DNA of 64,000 nucleotides, from positions 62,001 through 126,000 of the forward strand of contig CAUYLG010061887.1 of the NCBI GenBank assembly GCA_963573385.1, written 5' to 3'. The notes under the pieces were generated by a model. The model saw nothing but the letters and a program-made list of their open reading frames with translations. It was not told the DNA's origin and ran no database searches. The stretch is from Cacajao melanocephalus (lineage: Eukaryota; Chordata; Mammalia; Primates; Pitheciidae). Numbering within the stretch: position 1 is the stretch's first letter; each line of letters starts with the position of its first letter. Shown in pieces: positions 11,270-25,893 of the stretch. The translations under genes were made by a program, and so were the position numbers.

Positions 11270-11500
11270 TCTAGAGGAATTCTTCCCTGACACTTCACAC
11301 CACCACCTCCAAGGTAGAAATGACCCCTTCTTACCTTGCTATGACTGTACCTTTAACAGGTTATCACACCTATTTGCTCATCTGTCTCACCATACTAGGC
11401 TGAGAGTTCCTTGAAGGCAGGGACAATGAATTACTCAACTTGGAATCTTCACTAGCCAGCACAAGGCCTGGCATCTGACAGGCAGGCAGCAAAGGTTTGC
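11270..11500 (-). repeat. L2 3' end (antisense)
   Basis: Blocks TTCTTCCCTGACACTTCA, then GAGAGTTCCTTGAAGGCAGG, GACAATGAATTACTCAA, GCACAAGGCCTGGCATCTGA follow the L2 3' region on the minus strand. Confidence 0.65.
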
Positions 11501-11514
11501 CAAAATCATGAATC

Positions 11515-12655
11515 CTATAGGGAGGAGCCAGTACAGAATTAGAGCAGAGAAGATGTACACGTGTGAGTTCCTGATTGGTTTTAGGGTTTTTTGTTTTTGT
11601 TTTTGGTTTTGTTTTGCAGAAACAACTGGCTCCTCCCTTACTGCTTAAGCAGCTACCTGAGTCAAGGAACCAATTCCACCACGAAGCATACGACAGGACA
11701 GGTGCAGAACAGACTGGGTGATGGAAATGGGGGCTTTGCAAAGAAAAGATAAATGTGGAGTGTTTATATGTAAGGCTAGGTCAAGAGTTAACTGTTTCAG
11801 AAATAAAAAGAGAGGAAAGCTAGCCCCTAAAACTCCGAAGTATTGCCCAGAATGGGAGAACCTAGCTACTGTGGAGAAAGGGCCACACTATAAACCTAAT
11901 AATTTTAAGAAATAATCTCCTTGGAATATAGAATTTTGAAAAACAAGACCTGTTTTGGGATTGTGGCTTTAGTACATCAAGCAAAAAGAAAAGCATTTCA
12001 AAACAAGTTAACACTAGGTATTCATTATCCCTAGAGAAATACTGAGGCTAAAACTTTGTTTAAACAAAAAGAATCCATTTCACTTCAGTATTCCTTTAGC
12101 ATGTACATGACTACTTCTCCTAATTAAAAAAATTATCACTGGAGAGGAACCTGAAACTAACTCTCAAGTTCAAAACTAGCACTCAGCCATCCTCACAAGG
12201 AATATCAGGTGCGAACTTGGAGGTGAGACAGAGGAGAAGGCCTGCAATGACTCAGTCTCACCTCTGCCACCACACAGCTGGCTGGTCATGAAGGCTCTGC
12301 CTTATGTTTCCACATCTGAAAAAGGCTCTAAGGTCTCTTTCAGCCATAGAATTTTTCACTGCTTCTACCCTTCTCTTGTTCTCTTGTTGTAATCCAATCA
12401 CTTCCCCTAGTAGCCAGCTTTCCTCTTCAAAACACAGGTGAGGAGAGTCACCCTTCTGATTTTATTTCTTGGAAACTCATGCGCTGCCCCAACAGCCAGT
12501 GGTAGCAGGAGGCCCCAGCTGGACTGTCAGCCCCAAAAGGGAAGCCTCTCCACCTCTGTAAACCCAGAACATCAACAGCTAGGTGACTGTGCCCTGCCGA
12601 ATGTGATGTCATGGACACTCACTTCCTGTCCATAAGTTCCTCCAATGAGGAAGAA
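11515..12655. other. Unique intronic sequence
   Basis: No named repeat. A T/G-rich run (TTTTTGTTTTTGTTTTTGG type) lies at 11587-11616. ORFs here have no recognisable domains. Confidence 0.4.
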
Positions 12656-12659
12656 CACT

Positions 12660-12815
12660 GTCCTCAAGCCACAGCTCTGATCTTGAGGAAGCCACTTACT
12701 TCATCTCTGCCCCTGTTTCCTCATTTGTAAAGTGGGGCTGTTACTTGCTTTACTATCTCCCTAGGCTTTGTTGAGGCTCAAAAGGAACAAAACATGAGGA
12801 AATGCTCTGTAAATT
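12660..12815 (-). repeat. MIR fragment
   Basis: CTTGAGGAAGCCACTTACTTC, CTGTTTCCTCATTTGTAAAG and TGTTGAGGCTCAAAAGGAA match antisense MIR blocks. Confidence 0.6.
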
Positions 12816-13322
12816 AGAAACACCCAGGGCTTACATTTACAGTCTTAGCCAGAAGCCAAGACAGCAGAGGCCTATCTGAGAAATGACACGCATGGTGGGC
12901 TTTTGGTGTTAAAAGTCTGCAACACAAGCCCAAAGTTCACATTGTTTACTGCCTTCTTGTTGCCACAGATGCTTCCAGGTTAACCCAAGAGCCTGCTAAT
13001 AAGGTTAAAGGTGCCCTGGAGACAACAGGAACACCAGAAGACACACTTCAAAAATGGCTTCTGGCCTTGGGAGGCTGCAGCAGCGGCTGGGGCCAGCCAG
13101 GAAACAGCCAGGGCCCCCTGTTCCCTAGGCATCCAGGGTCCAGATCTCCTCAGTTCGTGCCTGGCTACCCTGTGGCCCAGCCCTGCCGAGAATGCCAAAG
13201 TCCTGCTGAAGGTGTAAGGTCATCTCACACTATCGAACTCTTCTCCTGAAGACAAGAGGGGCATGATTCGGTAAAGCGTGGCTCCTAGGTGCTGTGTGGG
13301 TCAAGTCACACTGTGTTTACGT
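12816..13322. other. Unique intronic sequence
   Basis: Includes a CAG/GCTG-rich patch at 13070-13100. No gene model supported. Confidence 0.4.
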
Positions 13323-13332
13323 GTAATTTTTA

Positions 13333-13585
13333 CTTTTATTTGAGACGGAGTCTCGCTCTGTTGCCCAGGCTGGAGTGCAGTGGCACAATCTCGGCTCACT
13401 GCAGCCTCTGCCTCCTGGGTTCAAGTAATTCTCGTGCCTCAGCCTTCTGAGTAGCTGGGACTACAGGCACATGCCACCATGACTGGCTAATTTTTACATT
13501 TTTAGCAGAGACAGAGTTTCGCCATGATGGTCAAGCTGGTTTCAAACTCCTGCCTCAAGTGATCAGCCTGCCTCAGCCTGTACAG
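13333..13585 (-). mobile_element. Alu (antisense, 5' truncated)
   Basis: Runs from TTTGAGACGGAGTCTCGCTC to CCTCAGCCTG then TACAGG, missing about 40 nt of the usual Alu 5' end. The duplication GTAATTTTTA at 13323-13332 and 13586-13595 shows the truncated form is the original insert. Confidence 0.93.
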
Positions 13586-13595
13586 GTAATTTTTA

Positions 13596-15350
13596 GAACA
13601 AATTGTTTCTTAAACCATGGCTCCTCTGTCCATTAGTTAAGATAGGGAACTGGGATGACAAAACCAACATAAATCCTTTTCTTGCCTCAGACTAAACAAG
13701 ACAGGAGATAATGGCAGTAGTGGTGAGAGTCTAGAACAAGAGAATTTATTCCTTTGATAAACCATGTTCACCAACCTTGATCCTGCCACATGATGGGAAA
13801 GGACAAAGAACAGTTTGAGAAATGTGAACAGAATTTAACCAGCTAATTACATTTCATTTCCGGTTGCAATGATAAAAAGTCCTAACACTTTGAAGTCCAA
13901 AGTTCCCCAGAGGGGTGTGGTAAGAGAAATGACTAATACAGCCAAAGCTGCCCAGGCCCTTCCTTAACCTCTCTTTCTTCCCCTCTGTACTCCTACTCAC
14001 CCTGAAATGGTCAGGTTACAGCATCAAAACATATCTAAACATTCATTGGATCTTAATGCCTCCTACTCCCCAAAATTCAGTTACTCTTCTGTCTTCTCTC
14101 ACTGTGGATCAATGGATTCTTCTAGTCCTACTAACTTCTACATCTTCCCCTTTCCTTTGTGCCACTAACACTTGAGTGCTTCAACAGCCACAGATTCTAC
14201 TGGACTCTGACATCCTGTCAGGCCAGAATATCACCTTATCCATCTCCTTTAATCTCCAGCTCCTACCTGAAAAGGCAAACATCAAACTCTTATTACAATC
14301 ACACCCCCTCCAAATCACAAACATTACCCTCCACTTTCCTCTTAAGCCACCTAAGCCATTATAGAGTGTAAGAGGTTTTTTTTTGTTAATTGCTTTGATA
14401 TTCCCTGTGCCCTTGTTTTCTACCCCCAGAATTGCTCATCACATGATCTGGGCATCACGCTTTCCCCAGCTTCAGACAACAGGAACGCCAGAAGACACAC
14501 TACCACCCCACGTAAGCCTTCTCTTTAACAAGTCTCCAACACCTCTCTTCTAGCACCTAACAGCAGAATGACTGCAGCAGGGACCTGAACACAAGACAGG
14601 AGAGACAGCCTAGGTCCCAGCTTGCCACTGAAAAGTGGTTTGACCTCAGGCAAGTCAGTGAGTCTTCCTGGTCTCAGGGGTGAACCTGGATGATCCCCTA
14701 AGGACCTCTCAGTTCTAAGAAAACTGGAATGTCTTCTGGGGAATAGGAGGGGCCCAAAAGTATTTCCTCTAAAAAGTAAGATAACAAAGGCTCCGACTGG
14801 AAGGAAGAAACATTAACTCTATCCTCATTGTTCTGACTGAGCAGCACATTCCCATCCATCTTCCCAAGACGGATCCCTAGCATCTACCTTCCTTACATTG
14901 CAGCAAACCCAGGATAATCCACTTTCCCTTTAGAGTTTAATCAATCCATCAGCATATTTGTATGGACTATTCATACACAGTGTTCCTAAAATGTTTCCAA
15001 AAATAACACAGGTCTTAACAACAACAAAACCCAGCCTTTGCACACATTGCAGAGCTATAGGGGCCCAGGGAGAAACGGAGAAAAGATGCAAGAGAGAAAG
15101 GCAAGAGAGAACAAACAAGATTGGACAGGAAAAAAAGGGAGAGAAAGCAAAGTGCTTGTGAGCAGGAACCAAGCCTGTCCTAAGGTCCTGACCCGAAGGT
15201 AAGAAACCCCTTCTCTAGTTCCAGCTTCAACACGACTGATGGGCCAAATTTGGACAAGCACTTTGCTTCCATGCCTCTGTTTTCTCATCAGTAAAATTAA
15301 ACAGTTGAACTACATATCTCTCAGGGAGGCCAGTATCATGGAAACATGTT
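13596..15350. other. Unique intronic sequence with a possible MIR trace
   Basis: Mostly unrecognised. The stretch 14600-14710 (TGACCTCAGGCAAGTCAGTG) looks like a weak antisense MIR. A C/T-rich zone at 14225-14350 and a GA-rich zone at 15060-15150 are low-complexity only. The string ACAACAGGAAC[AG]CCAGAAGACACAC occurs at both about 13021 and 14475. Confidence 0.4.
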
Positions 15351-15354
15351 GGTA

Positions 15355-15510
15355 GATATTATCAATTGGGTGGTCTAGGGCAAGTTATTTTCAGTTGCTG
15401 TCTGTAAACTTGGATAAACGATACCACCTCATTGGGTTGTTGTGCGGTGAAATTAAGACAAACGTGAGACACACAGGATGATGTCTGAAACAATGGGTGC
15501 TCAAATTCAT
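15355..15510 (-). repeat. MIR fragment (weak)
   Basis: GTCTAGGGCAAGTTATTTTC, CCACCTCATTGGGTTGTTGT and AATGGGTGCTCAAATTCATG fit a diverged antisense MIR. Confidence 0.5.
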
Positions 15511-16504
15511 GCTAAATCCCTTCCTGTTCTAACAGGTTGTGACTGACCCCCACTAGACTCCCAAAGGGCACCGTTTCAGCTGGTTTGGAAACACTGCCTG
15601 AGACTAGGGTCAAAACACAATGTTAGATTAGACAAAAGAACACTAACAAGTTAAACAAGTGAACCTCCCACATTCTTTCCCATCAAATTCTAAAAATAGT
15701 TTTTAAAGCACTTAGCACTACCTCCCCTCCAAATTAAACAGCTACTGTGACTCTCCTAAAATAATATCAGTTTCTGGGAGACTTAGGGAATATACACATA
15801 CACACATTTGTCCTCATTAAGTAGGTGGTATTAGCCCCATTTTACAGATAAATGGAATCCAAGGGGACTGGAAGTCTCCTCCTGCTTCCCTACTTAATAG
15901 GGCTCCCTGCTCTTTTGTTTTCCAAACAAAAGGTCAAGTTTAGTTTCCATTTTAGTTTTGGGAGAATTTCTCACTTCAGCCCAAAGGCATGGAAGGCTCT
16001 TCCAAACCCTCAGCATTCCTGCCTGGACCAGGAATGGAACAGCAGTCAATTTAATCCCTCCCCAAAGGCCACTCACAGTTATTTAACTTTTGTATGCTGC
16101 ATTTCCTCAGGTAATAAACTCCTGCAGAGACCACCAATTCTGTGCCCCCAAAGTGCTTAACAAATAATTCTCCAAGGAATGAGGAAAAAAAAGATAAACT
16201 CAGAAGATACAATTTGTATAGAAAAATACCAAATGGCAAAATAGCAGGACATATAAAACAGGAGAGAAAAGATTATATAAATCCTGAAATTTGGCCAGGT
16301 AGCAAAACAGATGCTTGGCAGGAGCAACTGTAATTGGTTCCTAGACCCTAGAGACATACATGTGTCATCACATCTCTCTGCTTGGTTCCCATCAGGGCTG
16401 AGTGGAACAGGCTTCAATACCCAGTTGGCAAATAAAGTCCTAGAAGCCGATTTGCTAAAGCTGACTTCTTAGGGCTCTGTGTTTCCAATGACTATACTGC
16501 GATT
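15511..16504. other. Unique intronic sequence
   Basis: No gene or repeat recognised apart from short A/T runs. Confidence 0.4.
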
Positions 16505-16780
16505 CAGCTAATATTTACTGACTGTCTTCTGTGCAAGGCTTGGGTGATCACAGAGATGAATTGGTGCACAGTTCTTACTCTCAAGGAATTCACAACTTAC
16601 GTGAGAGGAATTATGTTTATCTATGTAACACTGTCAAATTGTTAGTAGGGCCCCAAAGAAGGTTTTTTAAAAAGTGCTATGAGAGCACAGAGGAGACAGG
16701 AACAAAGACTTCTGATGGGAGTAGGGAGAAGTAAAAGAGAAAGCTTTGAGTTGGACCTTGAACCCATGAACACATTTACA
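16505..16780 (+). repeat. L2 fragment
   Basis: CAGCTAATATTTACTGACTG, ATCACAGAGATGAATTGG and TACTCTCAAGGAATTCACAA follow the L2 3' end. A GAGAGCACAGAGGAGACAGG block follows. Confidence 0.6.
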
Positions 16781-17349
16781 GCTCCCAGGACAGTGTTTTA
16801 CATGCACAGTGCTACTTAAAAGAAAGACAAGGAAATGGAAGAACAACTCACCAAAAGGATGGCAGAGAGGAGAGAAAAAAAAACTGTTAATTTTTTCTGC
16901 CTAGAATCACTGACTGGTAACAAAAAATAAATGTCTATCTATATACCTTCACTCAAGAAATGTTTAGGAGCTAAATTTTGGCATTCAGAGTACTTATAGC
17001 TATGCAGGAAACACCTCCTCCAGGTCAAAAATAGCAAACCCTAGAGAACTGGCTGATGCAGTTATGTTTACTTTTTACCATCTCTGTGGATCGTTTTCCA
17101 AAGGCCCCAGAGTGGGATGGTATAAACAGGTCTGTGTCACTTCCTGGTTCTCAGGCCTTCTGCTACATTCCCAGTCAGTCTGGGAAAGCTGCCTATTTAA
17201 AAATAAACTTTAAAAATGCACCAAAAACTCCAACCCTAAACCACCCTTCCCTCTATCTCATTCAATTTCACTGAAATTAAAAGGATAGTGAGAAATAAGA
17301 CAAAAATGACCACAGAAAATGAGTTCTCAGATTAAAACAACAAATAGGT
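16781..17349. other. Unique intronic sequence
   Basis: Nothing recognised. Confidence 0.4.
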
Positions 17350-17650
17350 CCTCAACTGAGCTCAATGTCAAGAGACTTGGATTCTACTTGTGTTTCTCCT
17401 TTAACTGGAAAGCCTGACCTTGAACAAACAGGATGCTTCATCTCTCTGCACCATAGCTACTTCAGCATTCTCTTTACCTCAATGTAGCTATCCAACTTTC
17501 TGGACCTCTATTTCCTTTCTATAAAATGGTACTAATAATTCCTATATCACAGGGCTATTTTAAGTATCATATGGGAAATGTATATAAAGTACTTAGCATA
17601 GCGCCTGTGACTTAGTAAGTCATCAAAAATGGTAGTTACTATTATAGTCA
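17350..17650 (-). repeat. MIR fragment
   Basis: AAGAGACTTGGATTCTACTT, then TTTCCTTTCTATAAAATGGT, CACAGGGCTATTTTAAG, AAAGTACTTAGCATAGCGCC and TAGTAAGTCATCAAAAATGG match the antisense MIR order. Confidence 0.65.
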
Positions 17651-17761
17651 TCGCTATCTATCATTATTATTGTCGTCATCATCTGAAAATGCAGGCAGGG
17701 CTGGACTAGATAATCTCTACTTAAAGAGCTTCTCTGGTTCCAAATCCTGATATCTTGATTC

Positions 17762-18042
17762 TTTTTTTTTTTTGTCCTGAGATGCTCTGTCGCCCAGGCT
17801 GGGGTGCAGTGGCACAGTCTCAGCGCATAGCGATCTCCACCTCTCAGGTTCAAGCGATTCTCATGCCTTAGCCACCCGATTACCTAGAATTACAGGTGTG
17901 CGCCACCAGGCCCAACTGATTTTTCTATTTTTAGTAGAGACAGGGTTTAACCATGTTGGCCAGGCTGGTTTCAAACTTCTGGCCTCATGTAATCTCCCTG
18001 CCTCAGCCGCCCAAAGTGCTAGGATTACAGGGTGCCCAGCCC
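17762..18042 (-). mobile_element. Alu (antisense)
   Basis: T-run, GATGCTCTGTCGCCCAGGC, through GTGCTAGGATTACAGGG. It is shortened at both the head and the last few bases. Confidence 0.93.
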
Positions 18043-18531
18043 AAATCCAGATTCTTTAAGTCACTGTCTCCTTTTTTCTTTTTCTTTTCTTCTGTTTTTG
18101 TTTTGTTTTGTTTTTTTTCCAGGGGGCTGGACAGCAAGAAAAGGGAGATAAACTTGGCAAAACAGTTAAATACACATCCTCAGCCTTTATGTTAGAAGTA
18201 CTAGGATACGATTAGGAAATCCATTAGTGAGTGAAATGAGGCATATTACTCCCCCAACAGAAAAATCTTGTGTATTTCTTATATTAAATCCACAGCATTG
18301 TGGCAAGTTCGCCAACAACACACTGTCTATAGTCCCATGGGCACCAAGGACAACCTCACCCCCACTCCACCAGCCAGCACAATTTGACTTCACCCACCTC
18401 ACCTTTCACTTTATAAACAAACTTCTCAGCAGCTCCTTAGAGTGCCCTAAAAGACAGTAGAGTGGCCAATCCACCCCTTTCTAATAATGACTAATCGTTC
18501 CACAAAGTATTTATCCTTAAAGAGTTTTCCT
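18043..18531. other. Unique intronic sequence with T-rich start
   Basis: A TTTTC/TTTTG-rich stretch lies at 18070-18120. The remainder is unrecognised. Confidence 0.4.
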
Positions 18532-18831
18532 GGCTGGGCGCCGTGGCTCATGCCTATAATCCCAGCACTTTGGGAGGCCAAGGCAGGCGGATTACCTGAG
18601 GTCGGGAGTTCAAGACCGGCCTGACCAACATCAAGAAACCCTGTCTCTACTAAAAATACAAAATTACCTGGGCATGGTGGTACATGCCTGTAATCCCAGC
18701 TACTCAGGAGGCTGAGGCAGGAGAATTGCTTGAACCTGAGGCAGAGGTTGCGGTGAGCTGAGATCATGCCATTGCACTCCAGCCTGGGCAACAAGAACGA
18801 AATTCCATCTCAAAAAAAAGAAAAGGAAAGA
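18532..18831 (+). mobile_element. Alu (AluS-like)
   Basis: GGCTGGGCGCCGTGGCTCAT through an AAAAAAAAGAAAAGGAAAG tail. Imperfect flanks AGTTTTCCTGG / AGTCTTCCTGG. Confidence 0.94.
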
Positions 18832-18944
18832 AAGTCTTCCTGGTACAAAATCAGATGACCTTCCCAAAAGTTAGTGTAACTAGGAGCATTCAGCTTCACC
18901 AAGGCCAAGGTATTTAACTGTAATTAAATTTGGATGAAATAAAC

Positions 18945-20080
<1,136 letters not shown>

Positions 20081-20084
20081 AATG

Positions 20085-21628
<1,544 letters not shown>

Positions 21629-21804
21629 AGAGTTTACATTCAACTGTATATTGTGTACAAGACATAAACACAAATAATTACAACATGTGGTACAAAGTGA
21701 AAAGTCATGGGAGATATACAGCCAAAGTGTCAAAGACAAAACAGGAAGATAAGCTGGAGTCCAGAAGAGGGAAGTGACAGAGACAATTATAGGGTCAATG
21801 TAGT

Positions 21805-22316
21805 CTAGTGAATAGGACATCGTTTCTGGAGTCACACAAAAAGGAATTCAAATCCTGACTCTGCCTCTTAGTTTCTCACAGGCCCTAGGTATGCTACCTT
21901 ACTGTTGTGAACCTCTGTTTGTCACATATAAAATTGAGGTAACAGATCTATACTTCATGGAATTATAGAGTCAATGAGTCAAACATTTTTGAAAAGTTTA
22001 GGCCGGGTGTGGTTGCTCATGCCTATAATCCCAGCACTTTGGGAGGCCGAGGCGGGCGGATCATGAGGTTAGGAGTTCAAGACCAGCCTGACTAAGATGG
22101 TGAAACCCCATCTCTACTAAAAATACAAAAATTAGCCAGGTGTGGTGGCACACACCTGTAATCCCAGCTATTTGGGAAGCTGAGGCAGAGAAGTGCTTGA
22201 ACCCCGGTGGTGGAGGTTGCAGTGAGCCAAGATCATACCACTGTACTCCAGCCTGGGCAACATAATGAGATTCTGTCTCTAAAAAAGAGAAAAGTTTAAT
22301 ATAATATTTGGCACAG
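21805..22316 (-). repeat. MIR element split by an Alu
   Basis: ATTCAAATCCTGACTCTGCC, GTGAACCTCTGTTTGTCACA, AAATTGAGGTAACAG lie before the Alu. ATAATATTTGGCACAGAATAAGG follows it, continuing the same antisense MIR. Confidence 0.65.
22001..22288 (+). mobile_element. Alu inserted in a MIR
   Basis: GGCCGGGTGTGGTTGCTCAT to a short AAAAAAGA tail. Perfect 10-bp duplication GAAAAGTTTA at 21991-22000 and 22289-22298. Confidence 0.96.
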
Positions 22317-22799
22317 AATAAGGCCAGGTAAAATGGAGGTGCCCACCCACACACAGACACTTAATGCTCTCTTTCCTCCTGCCACAGGGCTGTCTGGGCC
22401 TGACTCATGGATAGGCAGATAGCCAAGCACCTGCTGTTTGCTCACCAATTTTGACTAGTTAGTTCAGTTGTTTGCCCAGGTTTAATGGGACCATGATCAG
22501 GAGGTACAGGAAGAAGGCTCAAAGTATATCTATGTCACATGCATGTCAGGATGCACAGAGTCTTCTGCTAGAAGGTGCAGCATTAGAATACAGGTAAAGT
22601 TACAGATTATAACACATTCAGCATGATACTGACCATGCTATTCTTTTGGACCTATATAGCAGATGCTCGATAAATGTCTGGCAAATAGACATGATGTGAA
22701 TCTGGTTGAATTATCATAAGATTTGTCTAAATGATCCATGTTTCAATAAGTGAACAGAGAAGGAAAATGACATCCAAGGTTAATATCTGATTTGAGGGA
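22317..22799. other. Unique intronic sequence
   Basis: Nothing recognised. Confidence 0.4.
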
Positions 22800-23305
22800 T
22801 AGTTGAGGAATATCTACCTCTAGTCATGATGGAATAATGGGGACTCAATTCATTCTCCTTCTTAAACAACTGAAAACCAGATAAAATCACTGTTTTCAGA
22901 CACTGGACAACAAGCAGCACAGGGCAGTAATCCTTGAGAAATGCGGAGGGAAAAATGTAGTCAGCCGTACTACTGCCCCACCTCACTACCTTGAGAGTTT
23001 CCAGGGCATGGGGTAGGGCAGAAAAACCTCAAAGAGTTCAGCAATCTCACTCGGTTGAAAAGACAGAGTTGGAAACTTGGAGAGGTCCAGGTGGCTGGAA
23101 TTTGCAGGGCAAATTAATTGAAAAGGAGAGAGCTGCAAAGAGCAAAATGACCAAACACCTGCAAATGGACCCCTTTGGGTTTGGGGCTGAGTGCTGATCT
23201 GTGCATGCCTGTGAGGAAACTAGCAAGGGCGGGGAAATAATAACCAGAAAGAAGTGGGGGCCACAACCCCAAGAACTCACTCAGAGACAGAAATAGTTCA
23301 TGCTC

Positions 23306-23659
23306 TGATATGGTTTGGCTGTGTCCCCACCTAAATCTCAACTTGAATTGTATCTCCCAGAATTCCCACGTGTTGTGGGGAGGGGAGGGGGACCCACAGA
23401 GAAGTAATTGAATCACAGGGCCAGTCTTTCCCATGCTATTCCTGTGACAGTGAATAAGTCTCACAAGATCTGATGGGTTTATCAGGGGTCTCCACTTTTG
23501 CTTCTTTTTTTATCTTGCCGCCATGTAAGAAGTGCCTTTCGCCTCCCACCATGATTCTGAGGCCTCCCCAGCCATGTGGAACTGTAAGTTCAATTAAACC
23601 TTTTTTTCTTCCCAGTATTGGATATATCTTCATCAGCAGCATGAAAACAGACTAATACA
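23306..23659 (+). mobile_element. Solo LTR, ERVL-MaLR THE1/MST type
   Basis: The 354-bp unit starts TGATATGGTTTGGCTGTGTC and ends AGACTAATACA, with the diagnostic CAAGATCTGATGGGTTTATC and GCCATGTAAGAAGTGCCTTT blocks. The 5-bp duplication TGCTC at 23301-23305 and 23660-23664 is perfect. There is no internal retroviral sequence, so it is a solo LTR left by recombination. It has no coding capacity. Confidence 0.93.
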
Positions 23660-24129
23660 TGCTCCCATCAGCAAAAGCAGAAAAGTCTTCTAATACACAG
23701 GGCACTGGACAGAATCTTCAGAAGGGTTTTGCATCCAAGTGGGACCAGCTTAGTCATCTTAGCTACTCGGGACTCACCCTAACAAAGTTTAAAAGTAAGC
23801 CATGAAACGATCAAACCAATTCCAAGTAACTGACTGCCTCTGAGAACAAAGCCCTAAAGTATTTTTTAAAATACAAAAGGTTCCAGCACCCAGCAAGGAA
23901 AAACTATGACTGGCTTTCAATAAAAAATTAACAGGCATGCCAAGTAAAGCTCAGAAAGATATAAGCCAAAACTAGGAGAATAATCAAACAACAGAAACAA
24001 ATCAAGAAATGACAGAGATGACAACTAGTAGACAAGGATGTTAAATCTCTATTATATATATATTCCACGTGTTCAAGAGAGAAGAAGGCATGAGTATGAA
24101 GAGAGAAAAGACTTAAAGAAGATTTGAAG

Positions 24130-24452
24130 TGGCTAGGCACAGTGGCTTGTGTCTGTAACCCCAACACTCTGGGAGCCCAAGGCAGAAGGATCTCTTGATT
24201 CCAGAAGTTTGAGACTAGCCTGGGCAACATAGGGAGACCCCTTCCTCTTTACCAAAAAAAAAAAAAAAACAAAAAAAAAACCTTTTAAATTGGCTGGGTG
24301 TGGTGGCATGCACCTGTAGTCCCAGACTATAGTCCCAGCTACTCAGGAGGCTGAGGTGGGAAGACTGCTTGAGCTATGATTGCAGCACTCCACTCCAGCG
24401 TGGGTAGCAGAGCAAGACCTTGTCTAGAAAAAAATAAATAAATGAATAAAAA
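24130..24452 (+). mobile_element. Alu (AluJ-like) inside the L1M
   Basis: GGCTAGGCACAGTGGCTTGT through an AAAAAAATAAATAAATG tail. A short internal duplication near 24315-24340 (AGTCCCAGACT / AGTCCCAGCTA) is present. Confidence 0.92.
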
Positions 24453-25397
24453 TTCAAATGTTCAAATTGAACTTCAAGAGGGAAAAATACCAATATCTGA
24501 AATAAAAAGTACACAGGATAGGATTAACAGCAGATTAGACAATGCAGAAGAAAAAAGTAAATCTAAAATATAGCAACAGTAATTATCCAAAATTATATAC
24601 TGAGAAAAAAGACCAAAAAAAAAAAAAACCAGAACTTCAGTGACTGTGGGACACATGAAGCAGCCTAATAGAGCAGGAATAATGAATGGGGAGAAGGAGC
24701 AAGGCGCAGAAAAAATACTGAGAAAAGAATGACTCAAATTTTCCAAATTTTATGAAAATTATATACAAACAGATACGAGAAGCTCATCAAACCCCAAGAA
24801 GAAACCCACAAAAAGAAAACACAAGGCACATCATAATCAAAATGTTAAAAAACAGTGATAAAGAGGAAATCCTAAAAGTAGCCATAGGGCGAGGAATTAG
24901 ACACACCGCAGAGGAGCAAAGAATTACAGCAGATTCAGTGTCAGACATAATGCAAGCCAGGAGGTAATGGAAGCCCCGTTCCATCACTAATGCTTTCTGT
25001 GCACTGGAATAATATTTAGGAAGGCCTAGCGTTGAGAACAAGGTGGGAACTCTGTGACATTAAAAACATTTCCAAGTATTCTCTGAAGACTAAAAAAGGA
25101 TAAAAACCCTTTCTTAGGCTCGTATCTAAAAAGGGCATTTACCCAGGTTTTATACGTATGTCCTCAGAACATTACAGACTGTAGTCCCACAGTCTTATGG
25201 CAATATCACTTAACACACTGGAAAAGAGACAGAAAAAGCTACCAGAGGATTCACCCCATGGCAGAATAAAACCAAGTTAGAAATAAGAAATGAGGAGTCA
25301 GTCTACCAATGCGAGGCTTGAGTTGGTCTCTCTTCCTTCAAGTTGGTTAATGTGTCTGACTGACCTCTACAAATTCAGATAAAATTTATTTTTCACA

Positions 25398-25683
25398 CCA
25401 GATTCAGTGGCTCATGCCTGTAATCCCAGCGCTCTGGGAGGCTGAGTCAGAAGGATCACTCAAGCCCAGGAGTTTGAAACCACCTGGGCAACAGAGCAAG
25501 AACCTGTCTCTACAAAAAAGAAAAAGAAAATCAGCCAGATATGGTGGTGTGCACCTGTAGTCCTGGCTACTTGGGAGGCCGAGACAGGAGAATCACTTGA
25601 GCCAAGGAATTCGAGGTTACAGTAAGCTAATGATTGTGCCACTGGACTCCAGCCTGGGAGACAGAGTGAGATCTTGTCTCCAA
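25398..25683 (+). mobile_element. Alu (AluJ-like)
   Basis: CCAGATTCAGTGGCTCATGC to GAGATCTTGTCTCCAAAT. Its A-tail has been replaced by, or expanded into, the following TA-rich repeat. Confidence 0.92.
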
Positions 25684-25893
25684 ATATATATATTATATAT
25701 TATATGTGTGTATATATATACACACATTATATAATATATATGTACATATATATTACGTATATGTACATATATTAAATATATATGTACATAGATATATATA
25801 ATACATACACATAATATACATGTGTATATATATGTATATATATATATACACATACATATATCTATGTACATATATACACACACATATATATAG
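25684..25893. repeat. Long AT-rich (TA)n/(CATA)n microsatellite at an Alu tail
   Basis: About 210 bases of TATATA, TGTGTATATA and ACATATATG alternating purine-pyrimidine sequence containing many self-complementary segments. It begins exactly where the Alu tail should be. Confidence 0.95.

Larger units (their letters stand above)
22800..25060 (+). mobile_element. Old L1M 5'UTR/ORF1 fragment with nested LTR and Alu
   Basis: The stretches 22800-23300, 23665-24129 and 24453-25060 read as one L1M in the plus sense. Key blocks: ATGACAGAGATGACAACTAG, GATTAACAGCAGATTAGACA, CAGTGACTGTGGGACACATG, AATTTTCCAAATTTTATGAA, GGCACATCATAATCAAAATG, ATAATGCAAGCCAGGAGGTA. This is ORF1-region L1 sequence broken by stops and indels. 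A THE1-type LTR and an AluJ landed in it later. The outer limits are uncertain, and 25061-25397 may be its diverged continuation. Confidence 0.75.

Noticed and set aside
18447..18794. 115-codon ORF and many similar ORFs of 60-137 codons ending in repeated PPPGF/SWDYR-type peptides
   Set aside because: These are antisense Alu translations, repeated at nearly every Alu in the window.
23306..23659. Solo LTR as an intact endogenous retrovirus
   Set aside because: No internal sequence or second LTR; the duplication directly encloses one LTR.
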